Position numbers and translations under genes: made by a program. From JANQLU01 sp964434955 (GTDB lineage: Bacteria > Planctomycetota > Planctomycetia > Pirellulales > Pirellulaceae), in NCBI GenBank assembly GCA_964434955.1, contig CAYSXI010000010.1:1-61555 (forward strand): a DNA stretch of 61,555 bases, read 5' to 3'. The first letter of the stretch is position 1. Every line of letters starts with the position of its first letter. This document shows, piece after piece, positions 44,948 through 55,200 of this stretch. The notes below the pieces were generated by a model. The model did not search any database and had not been told where the DNA came from. It saw only the letters and a program-made list of their open reading frames with translations.

Positions 44948-45322
44948 TTAACCATCGACATTTGACTCGCCGAGAACTTCATTGGAATAAGTCGCGACGC
45001 GTTCGTAAATCTTTGAAGCATCCGATTCCGAGATTCCAATCGCATTCAAGGTCTCGAGCAGTAACTCGGTGAAACGCGTAAGGTGTTTGGTTTCAATCCC
45101 GCGGTTCTGATGGGCTTCGCGCAGAGGCGGCATGGCTTCAGGTTCACCAGCCCCCAACGCAATTGAGAAGAATGATAATTGCATCTTCTTAAGCTTCTCC
45201 ATATCCGATTGTTCGAAGAAGGGTGCGAGGAGCGGATCCGTTAAAACCCGTCCATAGAAAGCAGCAACCAGATTTTCAATTGCCGGTCGTCCGCCGATTT
45301 TGTCGAAAAGAGTTGTTGTCAT
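44948..45322 (-). CDS. Group 1 truncated haemoglobin
   Basis: 124 residues, normal for group 1. The start matches LFDKIGGRPAIENLVAAFYG, with Tyr at the B10 position (FYGRVL), then DPLLAPFFEQSDMEKLKKMQ, and the proximal haem-binding His in LREAHQNRGI. The C-terminal helix ends in IYERVATYSNEVLG. Such proteins bind O2 or detoxify nitric oxide in the cytoplasm. It sits between tspO and a VIT1-type transporter gene (61 nt) on the same strand, suggesting a shared haem/iron/oxygen context. Confidence 0.92.
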   Translation of the reverse strand: MTTTLFDKIGGRPAIENLVAAFYGRVLTDPLLAPFFEQSDMEKLKKMQLSFFSIALGAGEPEAMPPLREAHQNRGIETKHLTRFTELLLETLNAIGISESDASKIYERVATYSNEVLGESNVDG

Positions 45323-45383
45323 CGATTTAGCTCGCTATTGAAATTGGATTCGGTTTTGCTGTCTTCGAAGTAGCGCCAGAATT

Positions 45384-46133
45384 TCACCCTCCAATGAGCC
45401 CCTTAAGCCCCAAGCCAACCAAGTATGCCAGGCTGGCTGCGACGCCGCCGACGATCAAGGTTTCCAGTCCGGACCAATACCATTTCTGATTGACGAAGAA
45501 CGACTTGGCGGTACCAACCAAAAAAAAGGCCAAGGCCGTCATCACGGTACTCAGCGCGTAAAGCCAACCCGATTGAGCCGGCACGAGGAAACCGTAGGCG
45601 AATGCAAGCAACGGAAGCAGGCCGACAACGAAAAATGCGACGAAAGTCGTCAACGCGGCTTTGATCGCAGAGCGGCGATCGGGAGGAAGCCCCAACTCGT
45701 CCACGAGCATCGCGTTGACCCATCTTTCTTCGTTTGCCGTTACGATGGCGACCGCTCGGTCCAGGTCTTCTCCCTCGAATCCTTTGCTCGCAAAGATCTG
45801 TCGAATCTCTTCGCGTTCTCCCTCTGGATCGAGGCGAATATGACGTTGTTCCATCTGTCGAGCTTTCTCGCGCAGCTGTTGATCGGTTCGTGTGCCCAAG
45901 AAATTACTGGCCGCCATACTGAAGCCATCGCCTAGCAAATTGGCCATGCCGAGAACGATCACAATTTCCGAGTTGAGGCCAGCACCCGCGATACTGGTGA
46001 CTACCGCAAACGTGGTTACCGTACCGTCAATGGCCCCGTATACAAAATCGCGCAGGTAACTGTGTTGGTTCGCCTGTTTCAAGCGAATGGAAATGGCTTC
46101 GGGATCGTGCGAGTGCTCAAGTTTTGGCGTCAT
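45384..46133 (-). CDS. VIT1/CCC1-type iron/manganese transporter
   Basis: About 249 residues from the ATG at 46133. The frame is open further upstream to 46412 but that stretch has no homology-like character. The family block YLRDFVYGAIDGTVTTFAVV and MANLLGDGFSMAASNFLGT, with Asp and Met of the metal path, is clear. A cytosolic helical part follows (about 80-145, LDPEGEREEIRQIFASKGFE), as in plant VIT1 where it binds metal. The last part has three membrane helices (ALTTFVAFFVVGLLPLLAFA, LYALSTVMTALAFFLVG, LIVGGVAASLAYLVGLGL). It would export or store Fe2+ or Mn2+. Possible operon with the downstream haemoglobin and tspO genes. Confidence 0.88.
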   Translation of the reverse strand: MTPKLEHSHDPEAISIRLKQANQHSYLRDFVYGAIDGTVTTFAVVTSIAGAGLNSEIVIVLGMANLLGDGFSMAASNFLGTRTDQQLREKARQMEQRHIRLDPEGEREEIRQIFASKGFEGEDLDRAVAIVTANEERWVNAMLVDELGLPPDRRSAIKAALTTFVAFFVVGLLPLLAFAYGFLVPAQSGWLYALSTVMTALAFFLVGTAKSFFVNQKWYWSGLETLIVGGVAASLAYLVGLGLKGLIGG

Positions 46134-46602
46134 GCAGGATAGAAAAGCAACCGGCATGCCAATCATCATGCCCAAACCAAAAAAGGAATCCTTTTGGTTT
46201 TTGTTTGATTTCGCCCGTGATGGGACGAAACAACCGATAGGTATTGAGGCCCGGTTTGATTCGGATTTCAAAGGCGCGCCAACTCGCACACCGGTTGAGT
46301 GAATTTGCACACGAGCCTCGAGAAAAACGTATTTGGAAAATATGGTCGGAAAGGCTGGACGTTTCCAGAAACGCCCCGATTCAACGACTTTGCGGATGCG
46401 CCCATGGCACAAGGGAGATAAACCCTTCGAATGTCGCTTCTGCTACTTGAACTTGGGAAAGTAAGGAATCATTCTGTTGTTAACGCCCACCTAACGCGCG
46501 GTCGTTCGGAATAGCGCTCGATCTCCAGAATCGGGGCAGCACAATCTTTCATCCAACGACCTATTTCCATAACGACAACTTGCCAATCCGAGATTAGGGA
46601 AA
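46134..46602. other. Divergent gene-free stretch
   Basis: 469 bp between the VIT1-type transporter and the tricorn-like gene. It must carry promoters for both directions. I see no convincing gene, repeat or known RNA motif. Part of it could be N-terminal coding sequence of the transporter if an upstream start is used. Confidence 0.45.
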
Positions 46603-49600
46603 ATGAAACGACTTCAGTGGATTGTATTTGCGATTTCAGTACTTTTGACTTCTCAAGTATTTGCTCAGGAATCAAGCGACTGGTTTCGGCATGCGGCCAT
46701 TTCGCCAGACGGAAGTTCCATCGCGCTTAGCTATCAAGGTGACATTCATGTTGTTTCCGTTCGCGGTGGGCTGGCGCGGGCGTTGACGACCCACGAATCC
46801 TGGGATGGATATCCCGTGTGGTCGCGCGATGGCAAACAGATCGCGTTCGCATCGGATCGTCACGGGAACCTTGACGTGTTCGTCATGTCATCTCAGGGTG
46901 GAAAGGCAAAACGATTGACCTTTCACAGTTCCAACGATATCCCCAGTGACTTCAGCGCAGATAACAAAGCTGTTTTGTTTTCGGCGGCGAGAACCGAAAG
47001 TGCGGACTCCAGCTTTTTTCCGACAGGCCGAGTCGGAGAGTTGTACGAAGTCGGTACAACCGGTGGGACTCCGCGAATGGTCTCGACCATTGGCTCTTCC
47101 CAGGCGAAATACAATTCGGACGGCACCAAGATTCTTTATCGCGACGAAAAGTCTTATGAAAACGAGTTTCGAAAGCACGACGTCTCTGCCTTTGCCCGAG
47201 ACATCTGGTTGCATGATCTTGAATCTGGCAAACATTTGCAGCTAACAAATTTTGCTGGGGGCGATCATGATCCAGTCTGGCATGGCGACCAGAAAGTTTT
47301 CTTTCTTTCGGAAGACAAGTCAAACAATTTCAACGTTTGGCAGATGGATGCGGAAGGCAAGAACAAGAAACAGGTTTCGAGTTTCAAAACGCATCCGGTT
47401 CGCCACTTGTCCATCTCAAAAAATGGAATGCTCTGCTACACCCAGCATGGCGCACTCTTTACACAAACGGTTGGCAGTGATCCGAAACGCGTTTCCGTAA
47501 CGTTTCAAGCCGACGCCCAGGCCAACGATTATCAAACCAAACAACTCAATGGCATTTCGGAGTTTGCCGTCTCGCCCAATGGAAAAGAAGTCGCAATTGT
47601 CTGTCGGGGCGAGATCTTTGTAACCAGTCGTGACTTTCGAACGACGGTTCGAGTTACCAATACTCCAGAGCAAGAGCGAAGCGTTTCCTTCCACAAGGAC
47701 GGTCGGACGCTGTTGTATGCGAGCGAACGCGGCGGCAAGTGGAAGCTCTTCGAATCCAACATTGCTGACGAGCGGGAAAAGTACTTCTTTTCGGCAACCA
47801 AATTTGAAGAGAAGGAAGTCTACTCGGCGGAAACTGAAAGTTTCCAACCCAAGTACTCGCCCGATGGCGAGAAGATTGCGTTCCTTTCAGGGCGTGATGA
47901 AATCCAGGTTCTCAATCGGAAAACGGGCGATACCAATGTTGCGCTTGGCAAAGAGCACAACTATTCCTACAGCGATGGTGATATTGCTTTCGATTGGTCA
48001 GCCGACAGCAAATGGCTCATTGCCGATTACTCGCCCCGCGGGAGGCTCTTCATTCCAAACATCGGGATTTTTCCAGCCGATGGCTCCAAACAACCAATCG
48101 ACATCAGCCACTCCGGGTACACCGATGGCTCACCTGTATGGTGTCGCGGTGGCAGCGCGGTCATTTGGGCAAGCGCACGGTACGGCCAACGTGACCATGG
48201 AAGTTGGGGGCGTGAGTTCGATGTGATGGCGGCATTCCTGAACCAGGATGCCTATGACAAGTTTTCCATGAGCAAAGAAGAATACGAATTGGCTCAGGAA
48301 TTGAAGCAAGCCAACAAGAAACCAAGTGATGGAAAAGGCGACGGCAAAAGCCAACAGGTTAGTGAAGTCAAGATTGACTGGGAGGAGATGGATGATCGTA
48401 TCGTTCGCCTCACGAGAAACTCGGCCAACATCACGCAAATGTACTTGGTGAAGGATGCGTCCAAGCTTTATTTCTTGAAAAGCGACGCCAACGGTACCGA
48501 GCTCTGGGAAAGAAATTTCCGCGAGGGTGGAACCAAGATGGTCAAGAAGTTTGGCCCTGGAGGCGCCGCGTTTGAGTTCTCCGCTGATGAAAAGACGGTG
48601 TTTTTTCTCGCCGGAGGATCGTTGAGCCACGCGTCCGCTGCGAGTTTGAGCAGCGCGAAACCGATCGCCTTTGACGCGACCATGGAGTGGAAGCCGGATC
48701 AAGAACGGGCGTACATGTTTGAACATGGTTGGCGGCAAATCAAAGACAAATTCTACAATCCAAATTTTCACGGCATTGACTGGGATGCGATGAAAAAAGC
48801 GTACCAGGCGAAGCTGCCTTCCATTAATAACAATCGCGATCTTGCCAACTTGATGGCGGAGATGACGGGCGAACTAAATGCTTCGCATATTGGCGTATCC
48901 TATCGAGGCGCTCCGGCCAGGACGGCTGATCGAACGGCTTCGCTGGGGGTGATTTTTGACCTGAAAGATACCTCGGGCCCGCTGAAGATCGCCGAAGTAT
49001 TGGACAAGAGCCCATTGAAGAAAGCCAAGAGTGCCATCAAAGCAGGGATGAAGTTGGCCGCGATCGATGGCGTCAAGCTGGATGGCAAAGCCAACTTGGC
49101 GAAACTGTTGAATCAAAAAGCCGGCAAGCGAGTGCGGCTTTCCGTTCTGCGTGAAGATGGCACGCGATTCGACGAAGTCATGATTCCGATCTCGACGGGC
49201 GCCGAATCGCAGTTGATGTATGAACGTTGGGTCAAAAACCGTCGCGAGTTGGTCAAGAAACTTTCAGGCGGGCGGCTTGGTTATGTCCATGTGCGCGGCA
49301 TGAATGACCCTAGTTTCCGAACGGTCTATTCCGAAATTCTCGGTCGAAACTTTGACAAAGACGCCATCGTGGTCGATACGCGTTGGAACGGAGGTGGCTG
49401 GTTGCACAATGATTTGGCGAAACTGCTTTCGGGCAAGGAATATGTGACCATGCACGTTCGAGGCCGAAAGTACCATGGCGATTCGCTGGATCAATGGAAC
49501 AAACCATCGATTCTGGTGATGGGCGAAGGCAACTACAGCGATGCGCATGCTTTTCCCTACACCTACAACGTCCTGAAGATTGGCAAGATGGTCGGAATGC

Positions 49601-49836
49601 CTGTCCCCGGAACCATGACCGCGGTCTGGTGGGAGATGTCGCTGTCCGGCGACATTCGCGTGGGCGTACCCCAGGTCGGGATGAAAAACATGAAGGGTGA
49701 GTACCTGGAGAATAACCAGACCAACCCCGACTACTTGGTGAAGAACGATCCCGAGTCGACCGCCAAAGGACAGGACAAACAAATTGAAAAAGCCGTCGAG
49801 GTCCTACTTAAGTCGTTGCCCAAACCCGGCAAGTGA
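46603..49836 (+). CDS. Secreted tricorn-like protease (propeller + PDZ + S41 domain)
   Basis: 1077 residues. A signal peptide (MKRLQWIVFAISVLLTSQVF, cleaved near FAQ) is followed by two WD40/TolB-like propellers over about 25-690, with repeats such as AISPDGSSIALSYQGDIHVV, YPVWSRDGKQIAFASDRHG and PKYSPDGEKIAFLSGRDEI. A helical C1 region comes next (GWRQIKDKFYNPNFHGIDWD), a PDZ domain about 780-870 (KSAIKAGMKLAAIDGVKLDG), and the S41 protease core with GRLGYVHVRGMND, IVVDTRWNGGGW and nucleophile Ser979 in EGNYSDAHAF. This is the domain order of tricorn peptidases, here exported instead of cytosolic. It likely degrades oligopeptides or peptide-like substrates in the periplasm. Confidence 0.94.
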   Translation: MKRLQWIVFAISVLLTSQVFAQESSDWFRHAAISPDGSSIALSYQGDIHVVSVRGGLARALTTHESWDGYPVWSRDGKQIAFASDRHGNLDVFVMSSQGGKAKRLTFHSSNDIPSDFSADNKAVLFSAARTESADSSFFPTGRVGELYEVGTTGGTPRMVSTIGSSQAKYNSDGTKILYRDEKSYENEFRKHDVSAFARDIWLHDLESGKHLQLTNFAGGDHDPVWHGDQKVFFLSEDKSNNFNVWQMDAEGKNKKQVSSFKTHPVRHLSISKNGMLCYTQHGALFTQTVGSDPKRVSVTFQADAQANDYQTKQLNGISEFAVSPNGKEVAIVCRGEIFVTSRDFRTTVRVTNTPEQERSVSFHKDGRTLLYASERGGKWKLFESNIADEREKYFFSATKFEEKEVYSAETESFQPKYSPDGEKIAFLSGRDEIQVLNRKTGDTNVALGKEHNYSYSDGDIAFDWSADSKWLIADYSPRGRLFIPNIGIFPADGSKQPIDISHSGYTDGSPVWCRGGSAVIWASARYGQRDHGSWGREFDVMAAFLNQDAYDKFSMSKEEYELAQELKQANKKPSDGKGDGKSQQVSEVKIDWEEMDDRIVRLTRNSANITQMYLVKDASKLYFLKSDANGTELWERNFREGGTKMVKKFGPGGAAFEFSADEKTVFFLAGGSLSHASAASLSSAKPIAFDATMEWKPDQERAYMFEHGWRQIKDKFYNPNFHGIDWDAMKKAYQAKLPSINNNRDLANLMAEMTGELNASHIGVSYRGAPARTADRTASLGVIFDLKDTSGPLKIAEVLDKSPLKKAKSAIKAGMKLAAIDGVKLDGKANLAKLLNQKAGKRVRLSVLREDGTRFDEVMIPISTGAESQLMYERWVKNRRELVKKLSGGRLGYVHVRGMNDPSFRTVYSEILGRNFDKDAIVVDTRWNGGGWLHNDLAKLLSGKEYVTMHVRGRKYHGDSLDQWNKPSILVMGEGNYSDAHAFPYTYNVLKIGKMVGMPVPGTMTAVWWEMSLSGDIRVGVPQVGMKNMKGEYLENNQTNPDYLVKNDPESTAKGQDKQIEKAVEVLLKSLPKPGK

Positions 49837-50004
49837 TTCGCCTCAAGCGCGATTGCCATGCATTGTGAGACGTTCAGCTCTGAGAAACCAATCCTGGTTT
49901 CGTATGAGATCGATTTTTAGTGGCAAAGTTTGCAACGCTGCATCGACTCGGCGGTTGGTCGCGCTGATTGACGCTTGCGGTTTGGTTGGTTTCGCGTGAG
50001 CGAC

Positions 50005-50877
50005 TCAAGGACGATAGAAAGGACGTTTCATGCACCTGGAAGAAATCCAGTTGGGCTGAATCATTGACCAGAAGTCAACGGCCAAGCCTCGATAGACCAA
50101 TTCAAATGGAAGCTTGCCATCGCCGCCTTCGCCCCAGTTTTCGCCCCAGCTGTTTCGAAAAAGAAAGTAACCGCTTCGGGCCCGTTCGGCCACGTATCCA
50201 ACCAGAACCACGACCAATCCACCTCGATACGATTCATAACGAGGCCGATAAGGGAATATTTCATTTGCATCCATGCTTCGAGGAATCGAAATACCAGCAG
50301 TCAACGGAAATCCCGACGCAAGCAGAACTTTCGCCCACTCAAAGGTTTCTTCCGTTGAGCGAAATGGTGTGTCAAGCCGAAAGTAGACTAATGATTCATA
50401 TTCGCGTTTGAATCCGAGTAGGCGGACATCCGACCACCATTCTTCATCCTTGAGATTCAACGCTTCTACCAAGTCGCTCGGGGGCATCCCATAACGCTTG
50501 AGCGCCTTGAAGTGGGTGCGTAGGCTTGCGTCGCGATCGTTCGTTGCTGAAAGAAAGCGAGACATTTCATGCAGGAATTGGGTGGATCCCGAGAAACTGC
50601 TCCCGGCAACCCGGCGTTCGTAGTATTCAGCAAGCGAAGCAACGGCACATGCTGCCGATCGCCCAAGAAGTCCAGCCTGCGATACGTTAATCAAGTACTC
50701 GCCGTCGGCGTCGCCCCGTAGATCAACCGAGCTTGGCAATTGGTTCAGGGCGGGCAAGTTGGCAAGCAGTCGAAAGACTTGGTCGTTTTCAACGGTATAG
50801 TCACGGGGGTCGGGCAAGTCACGGCGCCAACCCGAGTGAATCGGGACTTGAACGCTTCCATTCAAACCTTTCGACAT
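50005..50877 (-). CDS. Papain-fold protein lacking the catalytic Cys and His (pseudo-peptidase)
   Basis: 290 residues from the ATG at 50877, which has a GTGAGG site upstream. No signal peptide. The chain follows the bacterial C1 papain-like pattern: HSGWRRDLPDPRDYTV, LPSSVDLRGD, QAGLLGRSAACAVASLAEYY, RYGMPPSDL, GFPLTAGISIP, GGLVVVLVGYV, FRNSWGENWGEGG. In active relatives the first block reads G-S-C-T-A and the second G-G-H. Here the Cys position is Ser74 and the His position is Leu221; only the Asn of RNSWG remains. A nearby Cys77 is three residues off. It is therefore probably a binding or regulatory pseudo-enzyme. Convergent with the tricorn-like gene. Confidence 0.85.
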   Translation of the reverse strand: MSKGLNGSVQVPIHSGWRRDLPDPRDYTVENDQVFRLLANLPALNQLPSSVDLRGDADGEYLINVSQAGLLGRSAACAVASLAEYYERRVAGSSFSGSTQFLHEMSRFLSATNDRDASLRTHFKALKRYGMPPSDLVEALNLKDEEWWSDVRLLGFKREYESLVYFRLDTPFRSTEETFEWAKVLLASGFPLTAGISIPRSMDANEIFPYRPRYESYRGGLVVVLVGYVAERARSGYFLFRNSWGENWGEGGDGKLPFELVYRGLAVDFWSMIQPNWISSRCMKRPFYRP

Positions 50878-51041
50878 TCGCCTCACCCCCGGTTTTCGAG
50901 TCGTTTCCAACCTTTCGGTTCGCCTACCGTTGTATCGGATCGAGCGCAAAACTCACGGGGAGGGTAGGGGAGCAAAATGGGAGGTGAATGCTGGAAAACG
51001 AAAAGCCCTAAACTTGACGCGGTACCCGGCAAGTTGGCGAG

Positions 51042-51728
51042 CTATTTTGCGAGGTTAATCTGCCAGCGAACGCCTTCGCCTGTTCCATTTCCATGAAATC
51101 GAATGGCCGCAAACTCTTGGTTTTGATTCAACGCTTTGATCGTGTCATGCAGCCGACGCTTGGGATCCAGTTCCATTTTTGGTGGCAGCGGATCGTCAAT
51201 GGTTATCGGCCAACCATCCTCTTGAAAGGCGGTAAGTACCGTCTCTTGGTTCATTGCTCGCCAACGAAAACGTTTGACGACTTTTCCGTCAAAACGAAGC
51301 TCCTTCGAGTCGGGGCACCATCGAGGCAGACTATCGATTTCCCGTTCAACACATGAAGCTTGTCTTGCGCGCCCATCTTCACCCTGCAAATCCTCAAACC
51401 AGTTGGTCAGGACCTCAGCACCCTGATCCGTCATCACGAAGCATGATTCCTGGCAGAATGACAGATTTCCAATTGGACGGAATTGTCGGCCGTCCTTGGT
51501 ATTCCCCGTGATCTCACGTTGATGCATGACATAGTCTTTGACTACCAGCCAACGCAAATCAGTTTTGGTTAACCCGCCTGACAATAAGCATTGAATGGCG
51601 ACCGCAAAATTCCACGAATCAGATAGGGAGTCTTTGGAATACCAGTAGGCTGTAAGCAATTCGTTAAGTCCGGCAACTAATCTCTTGTCGTTTTTTCCAA
51701 ATAGATTGTCACACTTGTCGATAGACAT
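51042..51728 (-). CDS. Cytoplasmic protein of unknown function
   Basis: 228 residues from the ATG at 51728 (a TTG at 51758 is possible). No signal peptide or membrane span. The first 100 residues are helical (NDKRLVAGLNELLTAYWYSK, GGLTKTDLRWLVVKDYVMHQ) and could be a winged-helix-like unit. Trp- and Arg-rich strands follow (GKVVKRFRWRAMNQETVLTA), then PPKMELDPKRRLHDTIKALN and a closing FHGNGTGEGVRWQI. I have the impression that similar C-terminal ends occur in other planctomycete hypothetical proteins, but I cannot name the family. Two TCGCGAGT repeats lie in its upstream region. Confidence 0.7.
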   Translation of the reverse strand: MSIDKCDNLFGKNDKRLVAGLNELLTAYWYSKDSLSDSWNFAVAIQCLLSGGLTKTDLRWLVVKDYVMHQREITGNTKDGRQFRPIGNLSFCQESCFVMTDQGAEVLTNWFEDLQGEDGRARQASCVEREIDSLPRWCPDSKELRFDGKVVKRFRWRAMNQETVLTAFQEDGWPITIDDPLPPKMELDPKRRLHDTIKALNQNQEFAAIRFHGNGTGEGVRWQINLAK

Positions 51729-51733
51729 GCTCA

Positions 51734-51771
51734 ACTCGCGATTAAATTTTTGAGACAAGGTATACTCGCGA
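51734..51771 (-). repeat. Direct repeat TCGCGAGT, 30-bp period
   Basis: On the - strand TCGCGAGT occurs at 51771-51764 and 51741-51734, upstream of the start at 51728. Each holds the palindrome TCGCGA. The positions around the presumed promoter and leader suggest an operator, possibly for autoregulation. Confidence 0.3.
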
Positions 51772-52230
51772 AATCTTCGGTCGTCCCGTCAGACATTTTC
51801 TTTTTTTTATTCCAAAGCGGATGCGGCCGCTGGCATAATTTTGATTCGCAAACGAAACATTTTGCAGTTTGAATTCAGCCTTGTCGAACAAATTTCAAGG
51901 CGAATTTTGAATCTGGAAATGATTGGGGAATTGCAAAAAAAGATGGCGTTAAATCTAGCTCTTTGTCGACGCCGGCTTGGCCACCCGATTTTGCGTTTAA
52001 GTCGCGAGCGAAACCCCAGGTTGATCCTCTGGATCTGATTCTGAGCTCCGGTTGCAAAATGCCGGTGAGTGGATTGCGAGCTGGGGAAGCAAAAAAAATT
52101 GGGTAAAGCGCGAGCGTCTTGATCCACTTTGCTCCCCTTTGGAAACCCTCTATCTCCCAACGCATCGTGTCTATCTTTTAGGAGTTCCGAAATTTCAACT
52201 GCATTCGGTCTGCGTAGGTAGGAAGCGCAT

Positions 52231-52253
52231 CTGATTAGATCAGGAGATGCTCC
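52231..52253 (+). promoter_or_regulatory. Twin small hairpins over the operon's first ribosome site
   Basis: CTGAT-TAG-ATCAG (52231-52243) is followed by GGAG-ATG-CTCC (52243-52253). The second hides the AGGAG ribosome site (52242-52246) of the GTG start at 52255. The two stems share one base, so they may compete and modulate translation. Confidence 0.35.
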
Positions 52254-52254
52254 A

Positions 52255-55200
52255 GTGAATCACAAGAAACCGTACGTTTTCGTTATTCTGTTTTGCGTTT
52301 ACTTTCTTGTTTCTGGTTGCCGAGGCCCAGTCCCTAGTGATCGACCTCACGCAGGTGGCAAATACATTGAAGACGCGCAGGCAAATGAAAGCGACGCCTA
52401 TAAATACTTCAAGCCGGCTTCCGAAGACCACTTTTACGAGATCGACGGAAAGATTCATAACGGAAAGTACACGCCGCTTTCGGACCTCCCGGAAAAACAT
52501 CCGAACAAATTGGCGGAGATTGATATTCGTGGCCGCCAAGCTTGGATGCTTTGGACAGGTGGCAACGAGCGATTTTGGGATTGGCTTTCGCGAAACGGAT
52601 ACGACACCGTCGACTTCTTGAAAGTCATTGATAGCGATCGACGGGGCGATCGTTTTGCCCGTGCAGGATTGATTCCCGAGCCCGGGATGCGGGCACCCAC
52701 CGATGCAGAAACAAAAGATTGGCATGGGATAAGAGTCGATCGCCCCAAAGATGACTACTACGCCAAGAATCCCTATTCATCGACTCAACCAGATCCCGAC
52801 GTGTACGGATACCCGACTGGCATTGTCGGCATGAGGATTTTCAAGAATCCTGAATTTGAGAAAAGCGCGTCGGCCAAAAGGAACTGGGACCCAGCGAAGT
52901 TTTACGAAGACCAAGAGTATTCTTCAAATCCGAAGACCATCAAGCCATTCATTGTCGGGATTAGTTGCGCCATATGCCACGCTTCCTATCACCCTTTGAA
53001 CCCACCCATCGACGTCGAAGACCCTGAGTGGAGCAACATTAGTAGCACCATCGGCGCGCAGTACCTTCGGATTCGTGAAGTCTTCGGCAACACGCTTGAG
53101 CCCAAGAGCTACCTTTACCATTTGCTCGATTCCCAGTTCCCGGGAACCATTGATACGTCTTTGGTTGCGACGGATCACATCAACAATCCAAACACGATGA
53201 ATGCGATTTTTGGATTGCAAGCACGCATTCGTCGTGCATTGGACAATCCTCCAGAAACGCTCAGCGACGAATCATTCGGCCCACCAGGTGATCGGTATCC
53301 CGGACTATGGGATTCCCGGTATCAATATGGCCAATACGATTATCCTCCGCCTTTTCTGGACCATCGTGACGAATTTGAAGGGAATCCACGACATGTCCCA
53401 ATGGTGTTAGTAGACGGTTCGGACAGCGTTGGCAGCTGGGTTGCGTTGGCGCGCGTGTATCTAAATATCGGAACCTACCATGACCAATGGATGCGAACGC
53501 ACAATACGGCGCTGGGTTTCCGAGACCAGACTCCGTTTCGACTGGAGGATTGCGAGGAGAATTCAATCTATTGGCATGCGACAAAGATTCGCGTCGACTC
53601 CATGACGGCCTACTTTCTGAAGAGTAGCGACCCAATGCTGCTCAAGGATGCGCTGGTTAACAACAAACCGGTTGTCAAATTTGCGCCCACGAAATCGGTT
53701 ATCGACTATCGCGAGAAACTGAAAAAAGAAAAGAACGTTGATCATCAGTTCACGGGGCTACCGACAGACGAATCTTTGAAAAACGGGCGCCAGGTGTTCG
53801 CCAAAGGATGTATCGCTTGCCACAGTAGTAAGCAGCCGGTGAAGAACGGGCTTAAGGACGCGCTTGTCGTATTGGATGAACAGGGCAACGAAATCAAAGC
53901 CGAGCCGCTGGACATGGATGACCTTTGGCGTTTGACGCGTGGCGACGGGCAACTACCCGCCGATTATGCTCGTTGGGCGCAAGCTGCCGTCGAGAACCCC
54001 GAATTTTGGGAGGACAATTATCTTTCGACGGATCGTCGAATTCCCGTAACGATTACCGAAACGAACGCATCGAGGGCGATGGCAACAAATGCAAAACGAG
54101 GTCATGTGTGGGAAGATTTTGCCTCAAATACCTACAAAGACCTCGACTCGGTTGGTGCCATTCGTTATCGAGATCCTTTTAGCGGTGCGGAAAACCGATT
54201 CGAGGCGCCGGCGGGAGGCCCTGGGTACTATCGCGTTCCTACCCTCATCAGTGCTTGGGCAACTGCTCCTTTCCTCCACAACAATTCGTTGGGTAACTTC
54301 AACAACGATCCGTCGGTCAAAGGGCGCCTCGAGGCTTACGACGACGCAATTCGAAAGCTTTTGAATCCGGGCAAACGATTTGAAAGTCACGACTTGGCCA
54401 AGTTGAACAAGGCCGAATCGATCGGCAGCGATCAACTTGAGAAAGACGGGGGATTGATTTGGCGAACCGATCAACGAACCCATTTCAAGATTCGGGGGCA
54501 TCAGGTTCCAAGTTTCCTCGCCGGATTTACCGGGTTTCGCCCGATCTGGATTCGGCTGATTCCATGGGTGCCTTCCTTGGTATTTGTTTTTATTGCGGTT
54601 CGTTTGGCGCTGTCTAGCCGAATCAAACGCATCGGTGATTGGTTAGTTGAAAAGCACGAGCGGTTTCGCTTGCTTGTCATGTTGGTCAAGTTGATCGGCT
54701 GCATCCTTTTGGTCCTGCTTGCGTTTGCATTCGGTTTCGTTTTGTGGAAGTACTTTTCAGCATTTCGAATGATCGAAGTTGGCTCTGGCTGGCTTCTGCC
54801 GTGGATCAATCTGCATATTTTGACGCTCGTAATCGTATTTGCTGTTTCGGCCATCGCGCTTTGGTTTCAAAACATTCGTGTGTCCAAAATGGTTGCCGTT
54901 GTATTTTTGGCGGCAGCCATTGTTTTTGCGGCTGGGTTTGGTCGGTTTGCTTCCGGAAACGGGTCCGAGCTTACGATCGGTCCTTTTCCCCAAGGAATGC
55001 CCGTCAATCTTCTAGTGAATGTCGACCCACATTCGGACATCAAAGATCTCGTCGACGTTGCGGACGCTCTCGTGGAACATTTCAAAAAATATGGTGGCCG
55101 CGACGATGTCGATGTGCAGCAAGAGCTCCATGATTTCGAGCGAAATGTCGCACCCCTTCTGATGAAAGTCAGCAACTGTCCCGACCTCGTTGTTGATCGT

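Larger units (their letters stand above)
51729..52254. other. Divergent gene-free stretch before the five-gene operon
   Basis: 526 bp with no supported gene. It has AT-rich runs (T7 near 51802-51808, A8 near 52091-52098), the repeats at 51734-51771 and two small hairpins beside the ribosome site of the gene at 52255. Promoters for the operon and for the divergent gene must lie here, but I cannot place them with confidence. Confidence 0.5.

Noticed and set aside
46134..46412. N-terminal extension of the VIT1-type transporter frame
   Set aside because: Sequence lacks any family character and the ATG at 46133 gives the normal length; the extension is kept only as a remote possibility.
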